Below, piece by piece: positions 25,086 through 36,400 of a stretch of DNA of 64,000 nucleotides. The notes below the pieces were generated by a model. It did not search any database. It was given only the letters and a program-made list of their open reading frames with translations, and was not told the origin of the DNA. The stretch's first letter is position 1, and every line of letters begins with the position of its first letter. Both the position numbers and the translations under genes were made by a program. The DNA is from Callaeas wilsoni (taxonomy: Eukaryota; Chordata; Aves; Passeriformes; Callaeidae): contig VWPU01011876.1 of the NCBI GenBank assembly GCA_013398955.1, forward strand, positions 1-64,000, read 5' to 3'.

Positions 25086-28000
25086 GTAAGTAACCCCAGC
25101 ACATGTGTGTGTGTGTGAACAGCTCAGCCTGACACAGTGGGCAGCAGCTTCCCGGCCATGTCCAGATACTGATTGTTGGAGCATTAGTGCAAACCGTTTC
25201 ATTCCAGCATCTTACCTTATGGAATGAGCTTGGATGGAATGCTCATAATGTAATTGTGCTGCCCCTAATCTGCTCAGAAGTAGACTCTCGCTAATGCCTT
25301 TTGTATTCATTTGAACGTTTCCAATTTGAAATTATAAAAATGCAGAAAAAACACTGCAGCAACATATTTTTCATGAAATTACTGACAAACTTAGGGGAAT
25401 TGATCTTGGGGAATATTTGTGAAAAGCACTTTAAGTACGGGTGTTTCATCTCTGCAGCCTCATGCTGAAGGATTAACCTGTAAACACTTGATAGTTTCTC
25501 CTTAACTTCAGATACTTTCTGTTCTTTTTGGCCCAGTGCCCTGTGTACTGTTGCCTTTCCTTCAGCCTGACCTTTTAAATTGAAGCAATAGCTTCTATTG
25601 AAATCTGGGGATCTGGGTTCTACACCTTCAAAATGCATCTGGAATTGGCATCAGGATGTTATACTGGTGTTCTGACAAATCCATCTTGGTTTTTTAAACA
25701 AAACACCAGCTTCTAGTGTCAGAGTACAGCAGTTTATGCTGAGAATGCTGCTTGTTGATGCTTTAATTAACAAAAAATGGTAACTATTTTAAAACTCCAG
25801 CTTCAAAATTTTCTGCAATGTGAGTTCTGGGGGCCTGGGGCTGGAATGAGATCAAAATATGGCCAAACATAATTACTTTGTTGTAAAGTTACGTTTCGTT
25901 ATGGTGTGGGCAGAGATTCAATTACTTTCCTGACTGGCGTTGTAGGGGTCAAAGAGTACTTTTGGTGTGTAACTTTTGTAATCCCAGGAAGTAGCGTAAC
26001 ACATTTCCCTGGGTGTGTCTTGCAGCAGCCTCTGTCAGTAGTATCACCGAGTCCTTACCGGTCCAGTGCACAGAGGGCAGCGCCCAGGAAACTCAGTCCA
26101 CTTTAGATTCTACATCGACTCCATCTATGCAGCCAAGGTAAGATGCTTCGGTCTGCTCTGTGTCTTTACAGAAAAACCTGTGTCAAAATGATTAAATGAA
26201 GTGTGCTGATCCTGTGTAATTAAATGCTGGAACTAGGATTAAGAAAAGGTGTAAGATTTCAGTGCTAACTTTAAAGCATGTGATCTCAGGGTGAATACTA
26301 GCAGATCTCTGCGCTTCATCTGGCATTCAAATGGAAATTTGTCTTTAGAATTTAGCCTCAAATAGAAGTTGCCAGCTTCTGCTCTACAGAGATTTGTCTG
26401 GCTGCTCTTCTGCTTCCACAACTTGCAGTTGTACATTTACCGAAGGAGAACTCTTTTCATCTTAGAAATTTGAGGATTTTGTAAAATGGCAGAGAGCTGT
26501 TTACTAGAGCTCTCATAAATAAATGTATGATAATGTGTTAACAAGCCAGTTGCTTTGCAAAGAGTGGAGAGTACTAGAACAGGGGAAAGATATGAGACTT
26601 GGTACAAGTTGTGCTACTGAATTGATCTCTTCCTAAGCAAGTAATTTCCATCTGGATTATTCAAGGATACAAAATGTCCTCTTGTAAATCACTCAGACTT
26701 ACTAAGTGTTCTCCATTTGTAAAAGCTAAATATTTGTTTATATTTAGTGGCTCCATTTCAGTTTAGAATGACACGAGCAACAGCAGCTTAAGTGCTTTGG
26801 AAATTCTTTGAGTGAAAAGTGTTAGTGTGTTATATACTATGGACGCTAAACTTGCAGTAATACTCATTTCAACTTTTCTTTAAAAAAATGAATGTAGTAG
26901 AACACAGGCTGAGGGCGATTTCATCAGTTACTGCTGACTGATTCTGCTCAGACTGTTTTCTGCTCCCGAGCTTTTTATAGGAGGTGTTATCTCATGCTTG
27001 GATCCTGCATATGAACTGAGAGCTAGGTGCCATGCTTGATGCTATATTTAGTCTTCCCATTCTGAGGTTTCTAGCTGGGGTAGAAAATACATATCTTACC
27101 CTGAAACAACTCTTCTGGTGTGTGCAAAAAAAAAAAAAGAGAGGGTTCATTCAGGTCAATGCACAGATGTGAACCAATTACAGTGTCTTGCCTTTGTTCT
27201 CTCACAACCTCAATAAAACATGAAAGAATAGAAGTACCTCACTGATCATTGGCTTGATTACTGGCTGCAGGAGAAATGAGTGGATGGTTGCTCTTGGACT
27301 TGCACTTCAAAAATATCAGTGTCACTTGCTTGGGGTTTTTTTCCAAAACAAAAAAAGCAAGAATTCAGCTTCAGTCTCTGGAAATACCTCAGACTTATGA
27401 TACTCTGAGGACAGATAAAATTAATTGACAGTGCCCTTTTGTAGGTGGCCAGACAGGCAGTTCAAGACCTACATGCAGTTCTTGACAATAAAAATTTCAA
27501 CTCCACTGCTCTGGTTGTGCCATGGAGTGCTGGTTCATGGGCTGCTGGATAATCTGGTTTTTGCCTTCAGAGTGAATCCCTCAGTGGAAAGAAAGAAAAA
27601 AAAAATGCAAATTAGATTGTACTACCTCTTTCTTGGGACTTGAGCTCTGTCTTGTTCCATAGGAGAGCTGCTGGATGAGCAGCTTGGCTGGGAGAGGTGG
27701 CTGGTGTTGAATTGCTCTCTCTCAACTGCTCAGGGTGTTCATTGATGAGCGTTCAGCCATGCTATGATTTAGCAGTATGGCCAAAGGGTTGGGAAGTTTG
27801 GCCTGCACTGCTTTATACTGTGAAAATCCAAGGGGTTCTGTGTGCAGCTGCTGCAGTTTTATTACTGGAAACATTGACATGCTGCAATTTTCTCGTTCGT
27901 ATCACCAGAACGCTGAAAGTAGCTCCTCTACAATTATCTTGCTGACTTATGTTGCAAAGATCCTTGCATATTGAATGTTGCATTGTTGCTTCTGTGTGGA

Positions 28001-31000
28001 ATGATGGTATGCCAAACCACCCATAATATTTTTCCTTTTTTGTAGTGGAACTGTTTTATTGCATTCAATATGAATTAAAGAGAATGTTTACCTTTTGTGT
28101 CAGTTCAGATTGTGGCAGTTGTAAGTGGTTACAGGAACAACTTCAGAGTGCAAAGTTCTGGGATACTTTTTCATCAAGAGATGCCCTAATGTGTCTCTTA
28201 CAGGAAAAGAATGTGGAAATGCATCATGAAAATTGTAACTTTCTTCTTTTGCCCCTCAGCCCTGTGTCAAGTCAGTCACTTTTAACAGAATCTGTAGCAT
28301 CATCCCAACCGGATAGTACAGCTGTGGACAAAACAGTACCTGAGACAGAAGAGTTGCAAGGTTGGTGCCTAATTTTCAGAGATAGAACTTATGAATAATG
28401 TTTTTTTAAACTTTGATTGTTCTTAATACACTCCTGTTCAAGACATGGCTGATTGTCAAACGCAAATATTCTGTGAAATCAGAAGGCGAAATAAGGGTAA
28501 AGTTTCTTTTTTTGAATGGCAAGTCAAACTGAAACCTTGTGTTTGATTGGTGATGTCAGTGTCTGCCATAAACAGGTGTGTTAATTGGTGTTGGAAATGC
28601 ACGTTGTAAATCAACATCCCGTCCTGTCTCTGTGCCATGGCTATTACATGTAAGTAGAGTTCAGAGTATCTGTTACTTCTCAGAGTCACTGTTTACAGCA
28701 CATATCTGAAGTTTATGAGCATAGTTGTGATAGATGGCGTCTGACACAGCCATTGCAAGAACAGGGTCAGTGTCTTTTTATAAACAGGAAACACCTATAA
28801 AAGAACCTTTCACCTATGAACTGTAGTGGTGTAATATTTTGAACTACTGAAATTCATTTTATCAGGTATAAAATTACCAAACCACAGACTGTTTGCTTGA
28901 AGGAAAATGTCTGAGTGGGTTAACTCTATTGGCCTAAGATCCTTGTTGCTGGTACAATGTAAAGTTTCTTTTCACTTTTTCTTGCTTTCTATGTGCAGAC
29001 TTTCAGAGCTTAAGACTAAAAAAAAAAATTAATAGTATTTCTTAGGAAATGTAAAAATAACAGTATTCAAAATGTGCTCAGACTGGTAACCTGTAGGCAT
29101 TATAAAAGGTTTTTAAAGGTAAGTCAGTAAGTATTCTGCCTTCTGCTGAGACAGTTTAGGTTTTAGTGGGGAGGTTTATTTTTCTGTGGACTAGTCTAAA
29201 CATAGAAGTTCTGGTTTTTCAGAGATAAAACTTGTAATTCCACTTAAACATTCTAAATATTAGTTCTTTGACTGTATCTCTGGTATCAAAGTTTTGCTTC
29301 TCAGATACTTTTCTAAACCTGACCTGTCTCTTTTTGTAGGCTGGAATAAAAGAGTCGTTATTCAGCTACTGTGCTAAGTAAGGCCATCTCCTTGGTTACA
29401 TAAACTTAGGAGAAAAGATTTTAATTATATTTTTTTACCACTTTTACTAACCTTTGAAGTGTCAGTTGTTAGAAACATGTTTACTCTTGAAAAGATACAT
29501 TCTAGAGATACACTCTAATGCCGGTTAGGAAGTTTGTGTTCTGGAGCTGAGAGCTCTTGTCTCAGTTTTGACAATTGATCTACTACTGGCTTTTCACTAG
29601 GAGGCAGAGGGACTACTTTATTTTATTGACCCTTGCACTGTGAGGTGACTTGGGCCTGTGGAAAGATTTGTCCCAGCAAGTTTACAGAGGCATGTCTCTC
29701 TTCTTACTCGTTCTGATAAATTTGTGCTACTTCTAATTCTCCACTTCTCAAGCTCATTCTCCTTATGAGAAGATAAGAAGCTTCTCAACCAGAAGCTTTG
29801 AATTTAGGGATGCATTTTACGGTATGTTTTTCAAGGATCAACGTATATCAGGTGTTCAGATTACTCAGCTGTGTCCTCTGTCCTTTTCTTTGTACCCTTG
29901 TTTCTAAACTAAGAGCCTCACCACCATGTAGTTGCAGTTCTAAATTACCATCCCTATTTATAACTCTTCGGCAGGGTCAGCCTTATTTCCTTAAGAGTTC
30001 CTTCTGTGTTGTCCCTTAACTGAAAATCATAGGAAATGTAGTGTTTCCAATTTTAAAGCATTTTGATTTGAAAATGTAAGTTTGGAAGGAAAGCAGCTTA
30101 GAATGGATGCTGAGAGGATTTCATTGAGTTGCTGTCACAGTTGTGCATCCTAAAGTTTCTTTTTTCTTTTTTTTTTTTTTAGAATTTGAATTTTAGGTTG
30201 CTGTCAAGAATGTAATACAAACACGTGAATCCAAGTTTTTTTTTAGCTTTGCCTAAGTTTCTAACATTTAGAAAAAGATAAAGTCACAGCAATGTGCTAG
30301 TTGGTCCCAGAGTGAAGTGTGTCTAATAGTACTTCTGTTGATGTAGGGGAACAAAAGGAGAAATAATGTCAGTATTTATTTTGATAAAATCTTGCCTCGT
30401 GGGAATGTCTGTTCTGGGGCAAATTGTTCTATGCTGCTGGTGTAAGTTAATGTATGGTGTTCAGCTGAGGTCCCCTTAACTTGCCATTTAACAAAAATTA
30501 CCAGGCTACAACAACATTGAATGAAAGGTTGGGTGAATAATTAAGCTTTCTTAGATTACTATTATTACTTTTCTAAAGCAGACAGACAAATGGGACTTGA
30601 GCTGCATTCAGCACAGTCCTTGCTGTTTGCAGTCAAGCTAAAACTACAAAGGGATAAAATTCCCAAAGAGCAGTTCAAATTTGTCTTTCTTGGATTTATG
30701 CATTGCAGAAGAAATAGAGGAAAACTCTAGAATATGTTAATAAGCCTGGACTTTAGAGCTAGTGTTTGTATGATGATGCTTGTGGAACAGTGCAAAAGCC
30801 CAGATGTTCTAAGATTGGGACTAATAGAAGTTTTTTTAACTTAAACGTTCTTAAATACCATGAACATACCATTAAAGATGACCTAAAATGAAACTCATTA
30901 AGTACAGTCCAGCTTTTCTAGCAGCTTTCTTCTATTCTGAGCATCTCTCCAAGTCATTTTAATTACCTCCCGGGCTATTGTGCCTTTTTCTCAACATGAT

Positions 31001-34000
31001 GGCCTTGTTAGGATTAGCCAGTCAGGATTCCTGATTTGTTAGCCAGAGGATTAACAGGGCTGCCTCCAGGCAAGCCTGCAAGCGGCTAAAGAGGTGCTTC
31101 ACTTCCCTGGGGTAAAGGAGTTAAAACCATCCAGGTTAGGATTCGTGCTTGTTCAGGGAGGTGTTCAAAGGTAAATGAAACTTGGCATGGAAGGCAGGAG
31201 CACTCCACCACGTACTTTCTGGAACGCCTACAACTGAAGAACATGGGGCTAAAAGTATAAATCCAACTAATGGGTGGGCTCTCAGCCCTTCTGAGGCTGA
31301 AAACTTCTGAGAATGAAAACAGCCTCTGTGATTTTCAAGCTTGTTGTGAACTGGAGAGGAGCATGTATTATTAGCATTGCAAAATGCCATCACTCTTGTC
31401 ATGTAGTGTGGTTATTATTTGAAAAATCAGAGTACAAAGTAAGATTTGTTAACTGTCTAAAAGATACATAGCTGTTCTGAATGAAGTCACCTGATTTGGT
31501 GCATATCTGGATCTTAGTGAGGTAAAACAGTTCAGTTCAGTTGGTGATTACTAAGTTTAAAAAAATTGATACTAAAATAAGTTGCTACAGAATTTTATGT
31601 GGCAGTAACTTGCAGCTAAGGCGAATGCAGTTGAACTAAGAGCTTTAACTTCAGTGGGCCTTATCAGGGTTGGCTCAGTAGACAGTACTAGAAAGGAACT
31701 GATGGATAGTACCAGGGACTCAGAGGTAGAGTATGATTATGGTACAAGTGTAGAAAATAATACCGGATACCCTGATAAACTGGGTGAATGTTCCAGGGAG
31801 AGAGGAAACACTCAACAGAAAGATTTAAAATGAAATTTTGTGGTTGAGTGTGCTCTTACTTAATTTGCCACTTCCTCACATTGAAACACAGTGTATTTTA
31901 GGCTGACTACATCAGTTTAAAATGTTCAGAAGTAGTGATAGTCTCCTTTGGATTAACTTCACATTTCAGTCCTCTGGAGCAGTGGGGATTCTTCTTCCTA
32001 GGCCTAGTGAAATGCCTTTAAGAAGTAAATGTAGCTGTTCATGCTCTTCCTGTAGGAATGAGAAACCGTTTTCTTTTAAAGTCTCTGCTCAGTAATACAG
32101 GGGTGATGAATGTGAAACATCCAGAGAGAGAATAGATGAGGCATTGAGTGTCTTGCTGCACACACGGAGCTGTGTCGTACCTGCAGGGGCTGGAGTGCAC
32201 TTTATCTTGTGGATGCTGTTTTTGTGGTCAGTCAGAGCACACTGGAGCTCAGGCAGGGGTTGGCACAAGCAAAGCAGTACGAAAAGCTTGTGCCTTTAGG
32301 AGGAAATCCAGGCTCTGCTTGTTGTGGTCAGCTGGGAACATGTTCTCTAAATCAGGGAACTTCTAGTGGCCAGCCCAACTTGTCAGCTCCAGAGCATGAC
32401 TGTGTTCATGCCTTGCTCCTTTTTGGTTAGCTGGCAGCTTGCACCGGTGCTGCCAGTGCTTCTGTTCTGCGGCTACAGGCAGGGCTGGGGGAAGGGAGGA
32501 CTTGGGTTCAAGGAAAGCAGGCAGCAGCATCCTGGAATACAGATGAAGTCCAGCTGCTGGGAGTGGCTGGAACGTATTTCCTGCAAGCTCCAAGCTGGGC
32601 AGTATTGCATCTTACCTGACTGTTCTGCTGTGATCATCACAGGTAGCTTATAGACTGAACACTGGCTTTTGGTCATCTGAATGTGCCTTAGTGGTTGGGA
32701 TGTTTGTGATTATGATAGAGGATTTTGGTTCAAATCTCTGGCTTCTATTCAAAAGAAAATTGAGACCTAAAATTTATGGTTACTACAGTAGATACAAAGT
32801 GACTTGTGCAGTAGAAGAATCTTCCCACTCTGTTCTACACTGAGCAGCAGCTCTTAAATATTTTTAAACGTTTTTAATGTGAGAGCCATACGCACAAAGA
32901 AAATGCAAGTAAGGATGTATGAGAGCCTTGTTATGCAGGGAAGAGCGCCAGTTTTTCCTAAATTTAGCTAATAGTTACAGAGGCTCTTAGTGAAACTTAC
33001 ATTGAGGTAACTGGATTTTGCTACAACAGGAAATGCAAGCTGGAGAATGTTAGCTCATGGCATGAAGATGTCTTCATGAATTAATAAACACTGCAATGTC
33101 TGTTTCGTGTAAAACTGCAAAAGTTCATTTGAGTAAGCCTTACCCCTTCTGGTACTTATCTCACTCTTTTAGTCCTCGCTGATTTTGGTTCTTACCTTGC
33201 AATCCTTTCGATATTATGCCCAGTCAGAAATGTGCCCTTTAACAGCCATTTAAAGCCATTGAACTTTTTTTTTTTTTTTTGCAAACTGTGAATTGTTAAA
33301 AATTTCAGGTCAAAGAGAAGCTCAGCTTGTAACCTAGGTGGTGACTTAGAAGGATTTAATAGACCGTGTATAATGGTATGTTTGCTAGATAAACCTGTGG
33401 AATATACTGTCCCCTCAGGCAAAGTCTTTGCTGGTGATCAGGTATCTTGCTATCCATTGATATTGCTTAGTACAATGTTTTGATACATAGCAAAAGTGAT
33501 GAGTGCCCTTTCCTTTCAAAAAAAAGAAGATCAGAATAGCAGCACATGAAAAACTCCACTGGATTTGTCATGCAGAAGAGCTGTCGACCGGTGTAGAACT
33601 AGCACAGAACTGCTTCTGACAGTCTCTGACAAACAAAAGTCCAGCTGCACAGAGATGCCTGCAGCTTTTTCCCTGACAAATGTCTGAGCTTGCTGTTGTA
33701 TTCCCTTCCTTACAGCACTGGTTCTAGCTCTGCATCCATCCACACTCCTCCCAGCTGGAGCTTGCTTTTGTTCTTTGCTGCAAATACTCCCAACTTCTGT
33801 GTATCTTGCTCACTGGAGGCTTGTCCTGCTGTGGTCTAGCTATGTCTGGTAGGCAGAGGTTGGCTCTTAGCCCTTCTTGAAATGAAGTTGGTGGTTTTTT
33901 GTTTCTATTTCTGTTTTGTAATGTAAGGAATGTGCACATACTTGAGGAAAACCAGCCGACTTCTATTTTTACCTGAGTCAGGCAAATACTACTATTACTT

Positions 34001-35578
34001 GTTCGTACTCTCCCACACAACCTGTAACCTCTTTCTTTTAGATGTGAGAGAACACTAAAGTAGGTTGAAAGTTGCCTTAGGACAAATGTCTTTAAAATTA
34101 GGTTTTTATCTGCTTCTTCCTGGGCTCCAGGACAGTGTAGATCCAACCTGTAAGTGTGGCTCTCTTGAGCTGATGTTTCTCATCCCAGGTAGTTACTATG
34201 TTCAGTGTAGACTTCTTCCAGGTGTGCAAGAGCAGCAGCATCACAGTGGTAGAGATTGTTCTGAAATGCTGTGTTTTGTGTGGCCTCTGTCTTGCAGTCT
34301 TCAGCAAAAATAATGTTGATTCAGGATTTGAAAGAGGGTGTTTGGCTCAGCTGATCCTGTTATATAGAGTGCTTCTTACAAGCAGGTTTTGGGAACTGGG
34401 CGAGTAACACTATGGGGAAACACTTGGCTGTTGGATTTTCTTCCTGGATCTGACAGTGCTGAATCTTGCTGCTAAACCTAATGTTTATTATTCTGGTTGT
34501 TTTTATGGTATTTCAAGGCATTTGGTGAGTTCTTTTCTTAAATGATATTGTAAGTCTAGAAGGAGGGATTTCCAGTCACTGCGGAGAGACCAATGCACTT
34601 CAGACATGGATGCTGCAGCAAAATGGCCAGATGTACAACATGGGCTTTAGGTTATGGTAGGACTTAAAAGGGGAGAGACAGACTTTTGTTCTCCACTGTT
34701 CTTACTAACTTTTTTAATGTCAGCTTCAGTGTCAGAGAATGCAGAGCCTACACCTGAAGAACAGGACAAGTCGCTTGACAAACCAAAACAGAAAAAGAAT
34801 CGTTGTTTCATGTGCAGGAAGAAGGTTGGACTTACTGGTAAGAAATACTGATTTCAGTTTCCTTCGGCTTGTTTAGGCTTTGGCCCTTTGAAATGTTATC
34901 TTAAATGGGAAATGAGACATGGTCATTTGATATTGATTTGAAATGACAGTCAAAGGTTCTTTCAGCTGACTCTTACTACATTAGTCATGCATGTATCATT
35001 TTGTTTTTCAGCCTCCTGTCTTACAGTGAAGTTCATAGTTCCAAATACTTCCTTTTGGAAGTCTGCTTAGCTAAGGAAGTGGGTGATAGTTTGCTGGCAT
35101 TCACTAGCCAGCTTTGCAGTGGTCCAGTGAAAGGGCCAGAGTTCTGCAAGGTGAAGATCTCATGAACAGCAAAAAAGCAGGAATTTTCTAGGAATGTTCT
35201 GTGCTAGAGTGTCGTGCAAAAAGAGAGAATAGTCAAATCAAATATTGCTGTAATTACTTAAAAATGTATTATTTGTGATTCTTATGCTTTCTGCAGCAGA
35301 GGCTCTTTGGCTGATTGATTGACACTGGTGACTGAGATTTATTGCTAGTGAGTGAACACATTCAGGATTTAAAGCAAACCAGTGTAATTAAGAATGCTGA
35401 AATGTCTAAGCTGCTGTTTCCATCCACAGGGTTCGAATGTCGGTGTGGGAACGTTTACTGTGGAATGCACCGTTACTCAGATGTACACAGTTGCTCTTAC
35501 AATTACAAAGCTGATGCTGCTGAGAAAATCAGAAAAGAGAATCCTGTAGTTGTTGGGGAAAAAATCCAGAAGATCTGA
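24935..35578 (+). CDS. ZFAND6: ZFAND6 (AWP1), A20/AN1-type zinc-finger protein 6, complete spliced CDS of five exons
   Basis: Joined exons 24935-25085, 26026-26137, 28260-28360, 34724-34837 and 35430-35578 give 627 nt, 208 aa plus stop, the same length as human ZFAND6. Seen: an N-terminal A20 finger with Cys14, Cys18, Cys30 and Cys33; a Ser/Thr-rich, low-complexity linker (about residues 43-140); a Lys-rich KPKQKKNR stretch; and a C-terminal AN1 finger with C149, C152, C163, C165, C170, H173, H179 and C181, ending in EKIQKI. Known for the family: the A20 finger binds ubiquitin; mammalian AWP1 associates with PKN1 and TRAF2, modulates NF-kB signalling, and helps PEX6 export ubiquitinated PEX5 from peroxisomes. 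It is mainly cytosolic. The start ATG has A at -3 and G at +4, a strong context, and matches the known N-terminus. All zinc ligands are intact, so the gene looks functional. Confidence 0.97.
25086..26025 (+). other. ZFAND6 intron between coding exons 1 and 2
   Basis: GTAAGT...tgcag intron. It begins with a short (TG)7 tract at 25104-25117. Nothing else is recognised. Confidence 0.85.
26026..26137 (+). CDS. ZFAND6: ZFAND6 second coding exon (linker, residues 51-88)
   Basis: The acceptor is tgcag at 26021-26025, followed at once by a second CAG, making a tandem NAGNAG site. Using the first AG gives [11 protein letters not shown], which matches the spacing of human ATSVSSLSESL. The donor is GTAAGA at 26138. 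The exon is 112 nt, opens after one base of codon 51 and leaves two bases of codon 88. It encodes a Ser/Thr-rich unstructured linker. Confidence 0.93.
26138..28259 (+). other. ZFAND6 intron between coding exons 2 and 3
   Basis: GTAAGA...cctcag intron with a 13-nt A run at 27126-27138. No gene or interspersed repeat is recognised. Confidence 0.85.
28260..28360 (+). CDS. ZFAND6: ZFAND6 third coding exon (linker, residues 88-122)
   Basis: The exon follows a cccctcag acceptor, reads [17 protein letters not shown] and on through [11 protein letters not shown], closely matching human ZFAND6, and ends after one base of codon 122. The donor is GTTGGT at 28361, weaker than the others in this gene because it lacks A at +3 and A at +4. 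Read-through would add ten codons before a stop at 28396-28398. Confidence 0.93.
28361..34723 (+). other. ZFAND6 intron between coding exons 3 and 4
   Basis: The largest intron between ZFAND6 coding exons (6.4 kb), AT-rich, with T runs near 30160-30180 and 33265-33280. An open frame on the minus strand at 33724-34146 has no recognisable motif. No repeat family is recognised. Confidence 0.85.
34724..34837 (+). CDS. ZFAND6: ZFAND6 fourth coding exon (linker end and first AN1 cysteines, residues 122-160)
   Basis: The acceptor is aatgtcag at 34716-34723 and the donor GTAAGA at 34838. The exon encodes an acidic stretch, the basic KPKQKKNR stretch and the first two AN1 ligands, C149 and C152, then KKVGLT. 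The AN1 finger is therefore split between this exon and the last one. Confidence 0.96.
34838..35429 (+). other. ZFAND6 intron between coding exons 4 and 5
   Basis: A 592-nt GTAAGA...cacag intron that splits the AN1 finger. Nothing else is recognised. Confidence 0.9.
35430..35578 (+). CDS. ZFAND6: ZFAND6 last coding exon (AN1 finger and C-terminus, residues 160-208)
   Basis: The acceptor is catccacag at 35421-35429. The exon carries the other AN1 ligands (C163, C165, C170, H173, H179, C181), the conserved [16 protein letters not shown] segment and the stop TGA at 35576-35578. Near-identity to mammalian ZFAND6 over this segment makes the call secure. Confidence 0.97.
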
Positions 35579-36400
35579 ACTGCTGCTTCTGCTGGAATAC
35601 AAAAATCTTCTGACCATCTGCAGATTAAATTGACTTGAGCTTTTTTCCTTAGTCATCAGGAACGTAGAGCAGTGTATCTTGCCTAGACCTTTTAATCATG
35701 CATGTCATCAGATGAATAGATTTTTTTGTTTTCTTTTTTTTTGTTTTGAAAATGACTCTGAACATTATTTTCATTGCAGTTTTCTGTGGCTGAAGACTTA
35801 AGTAAACTTTACAAGTATTATCCTTTAAGATCATTTTAATTTTAGTTGAGTGCAGAGGGCTTTTATAACAAACATGGAGAAAATATTGGAGGGCTGTGCT
35901 TTTCCAGGATAAAACATGCATGCGTTAACTTTGCAGTTTATTTTCTTGTTGTATATAGCTTTTCTCTGCAGCACAATTTCTTTTTTTTTTTTTTTTGATA
36001 ATGCCTTGTATGGCACAACTAGTTATCAGTAACTGAATGTATTTTAATCATTATGGCTGCTTCTGTTTTTTTTTCCCATTAACGAGAGGTTATACATGTT
36101 CGCATATTAGCTTGTTTGCACCCTCTACCTATTTATGTATGAATCATTTGTAATGAGAGTGTGTGCTGAGATTGTGTGGGGTTTTTTGTTGTTTTGTTTT
36201 GTTTTTTTTTTAATTGGGGTTTGTTTTTGTGTGTGTGGGGGGAAGGCTGTATGCACTTCATTGACTGCAGTTTTCATTGGGATTACATCCATCAGTTTGT
36301 CTGTACACAAATATGAAGAATGATCTGAAGTACCTGTGCTGTATTTATGTTTATCCATGTCTTAACTTTGATTAAATAAAATTTAAAAAAATCTGAGCCC
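35579..36400 (+). other. ZFAND6: ZFAND6 3'UTR
   Basis: About 800 nt of AT-rich sequence runs from the stop codon to a canonical poly(A) signal. It contains several T-rich tracts (one of 16 T at 35981-35996), a T/G-rich stretch around 36176-36245, and scattered ATTTA-like motifs near 36130 and 36340 that could affect mRNA stability. The 3' end is inferred from the signal, not seen directly. Confidence 0.75.
36375..36380 (+). terminator. AATAAA poly(A) signal of ZFAND6
   Basis: A canonical AATAAA hexamer sits about 800 nt after the ZFAND6 stop, with cleavage expected 10-30 nt later. The A-rich run that follows the signal ends near 36391. Confidence 0.8.
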
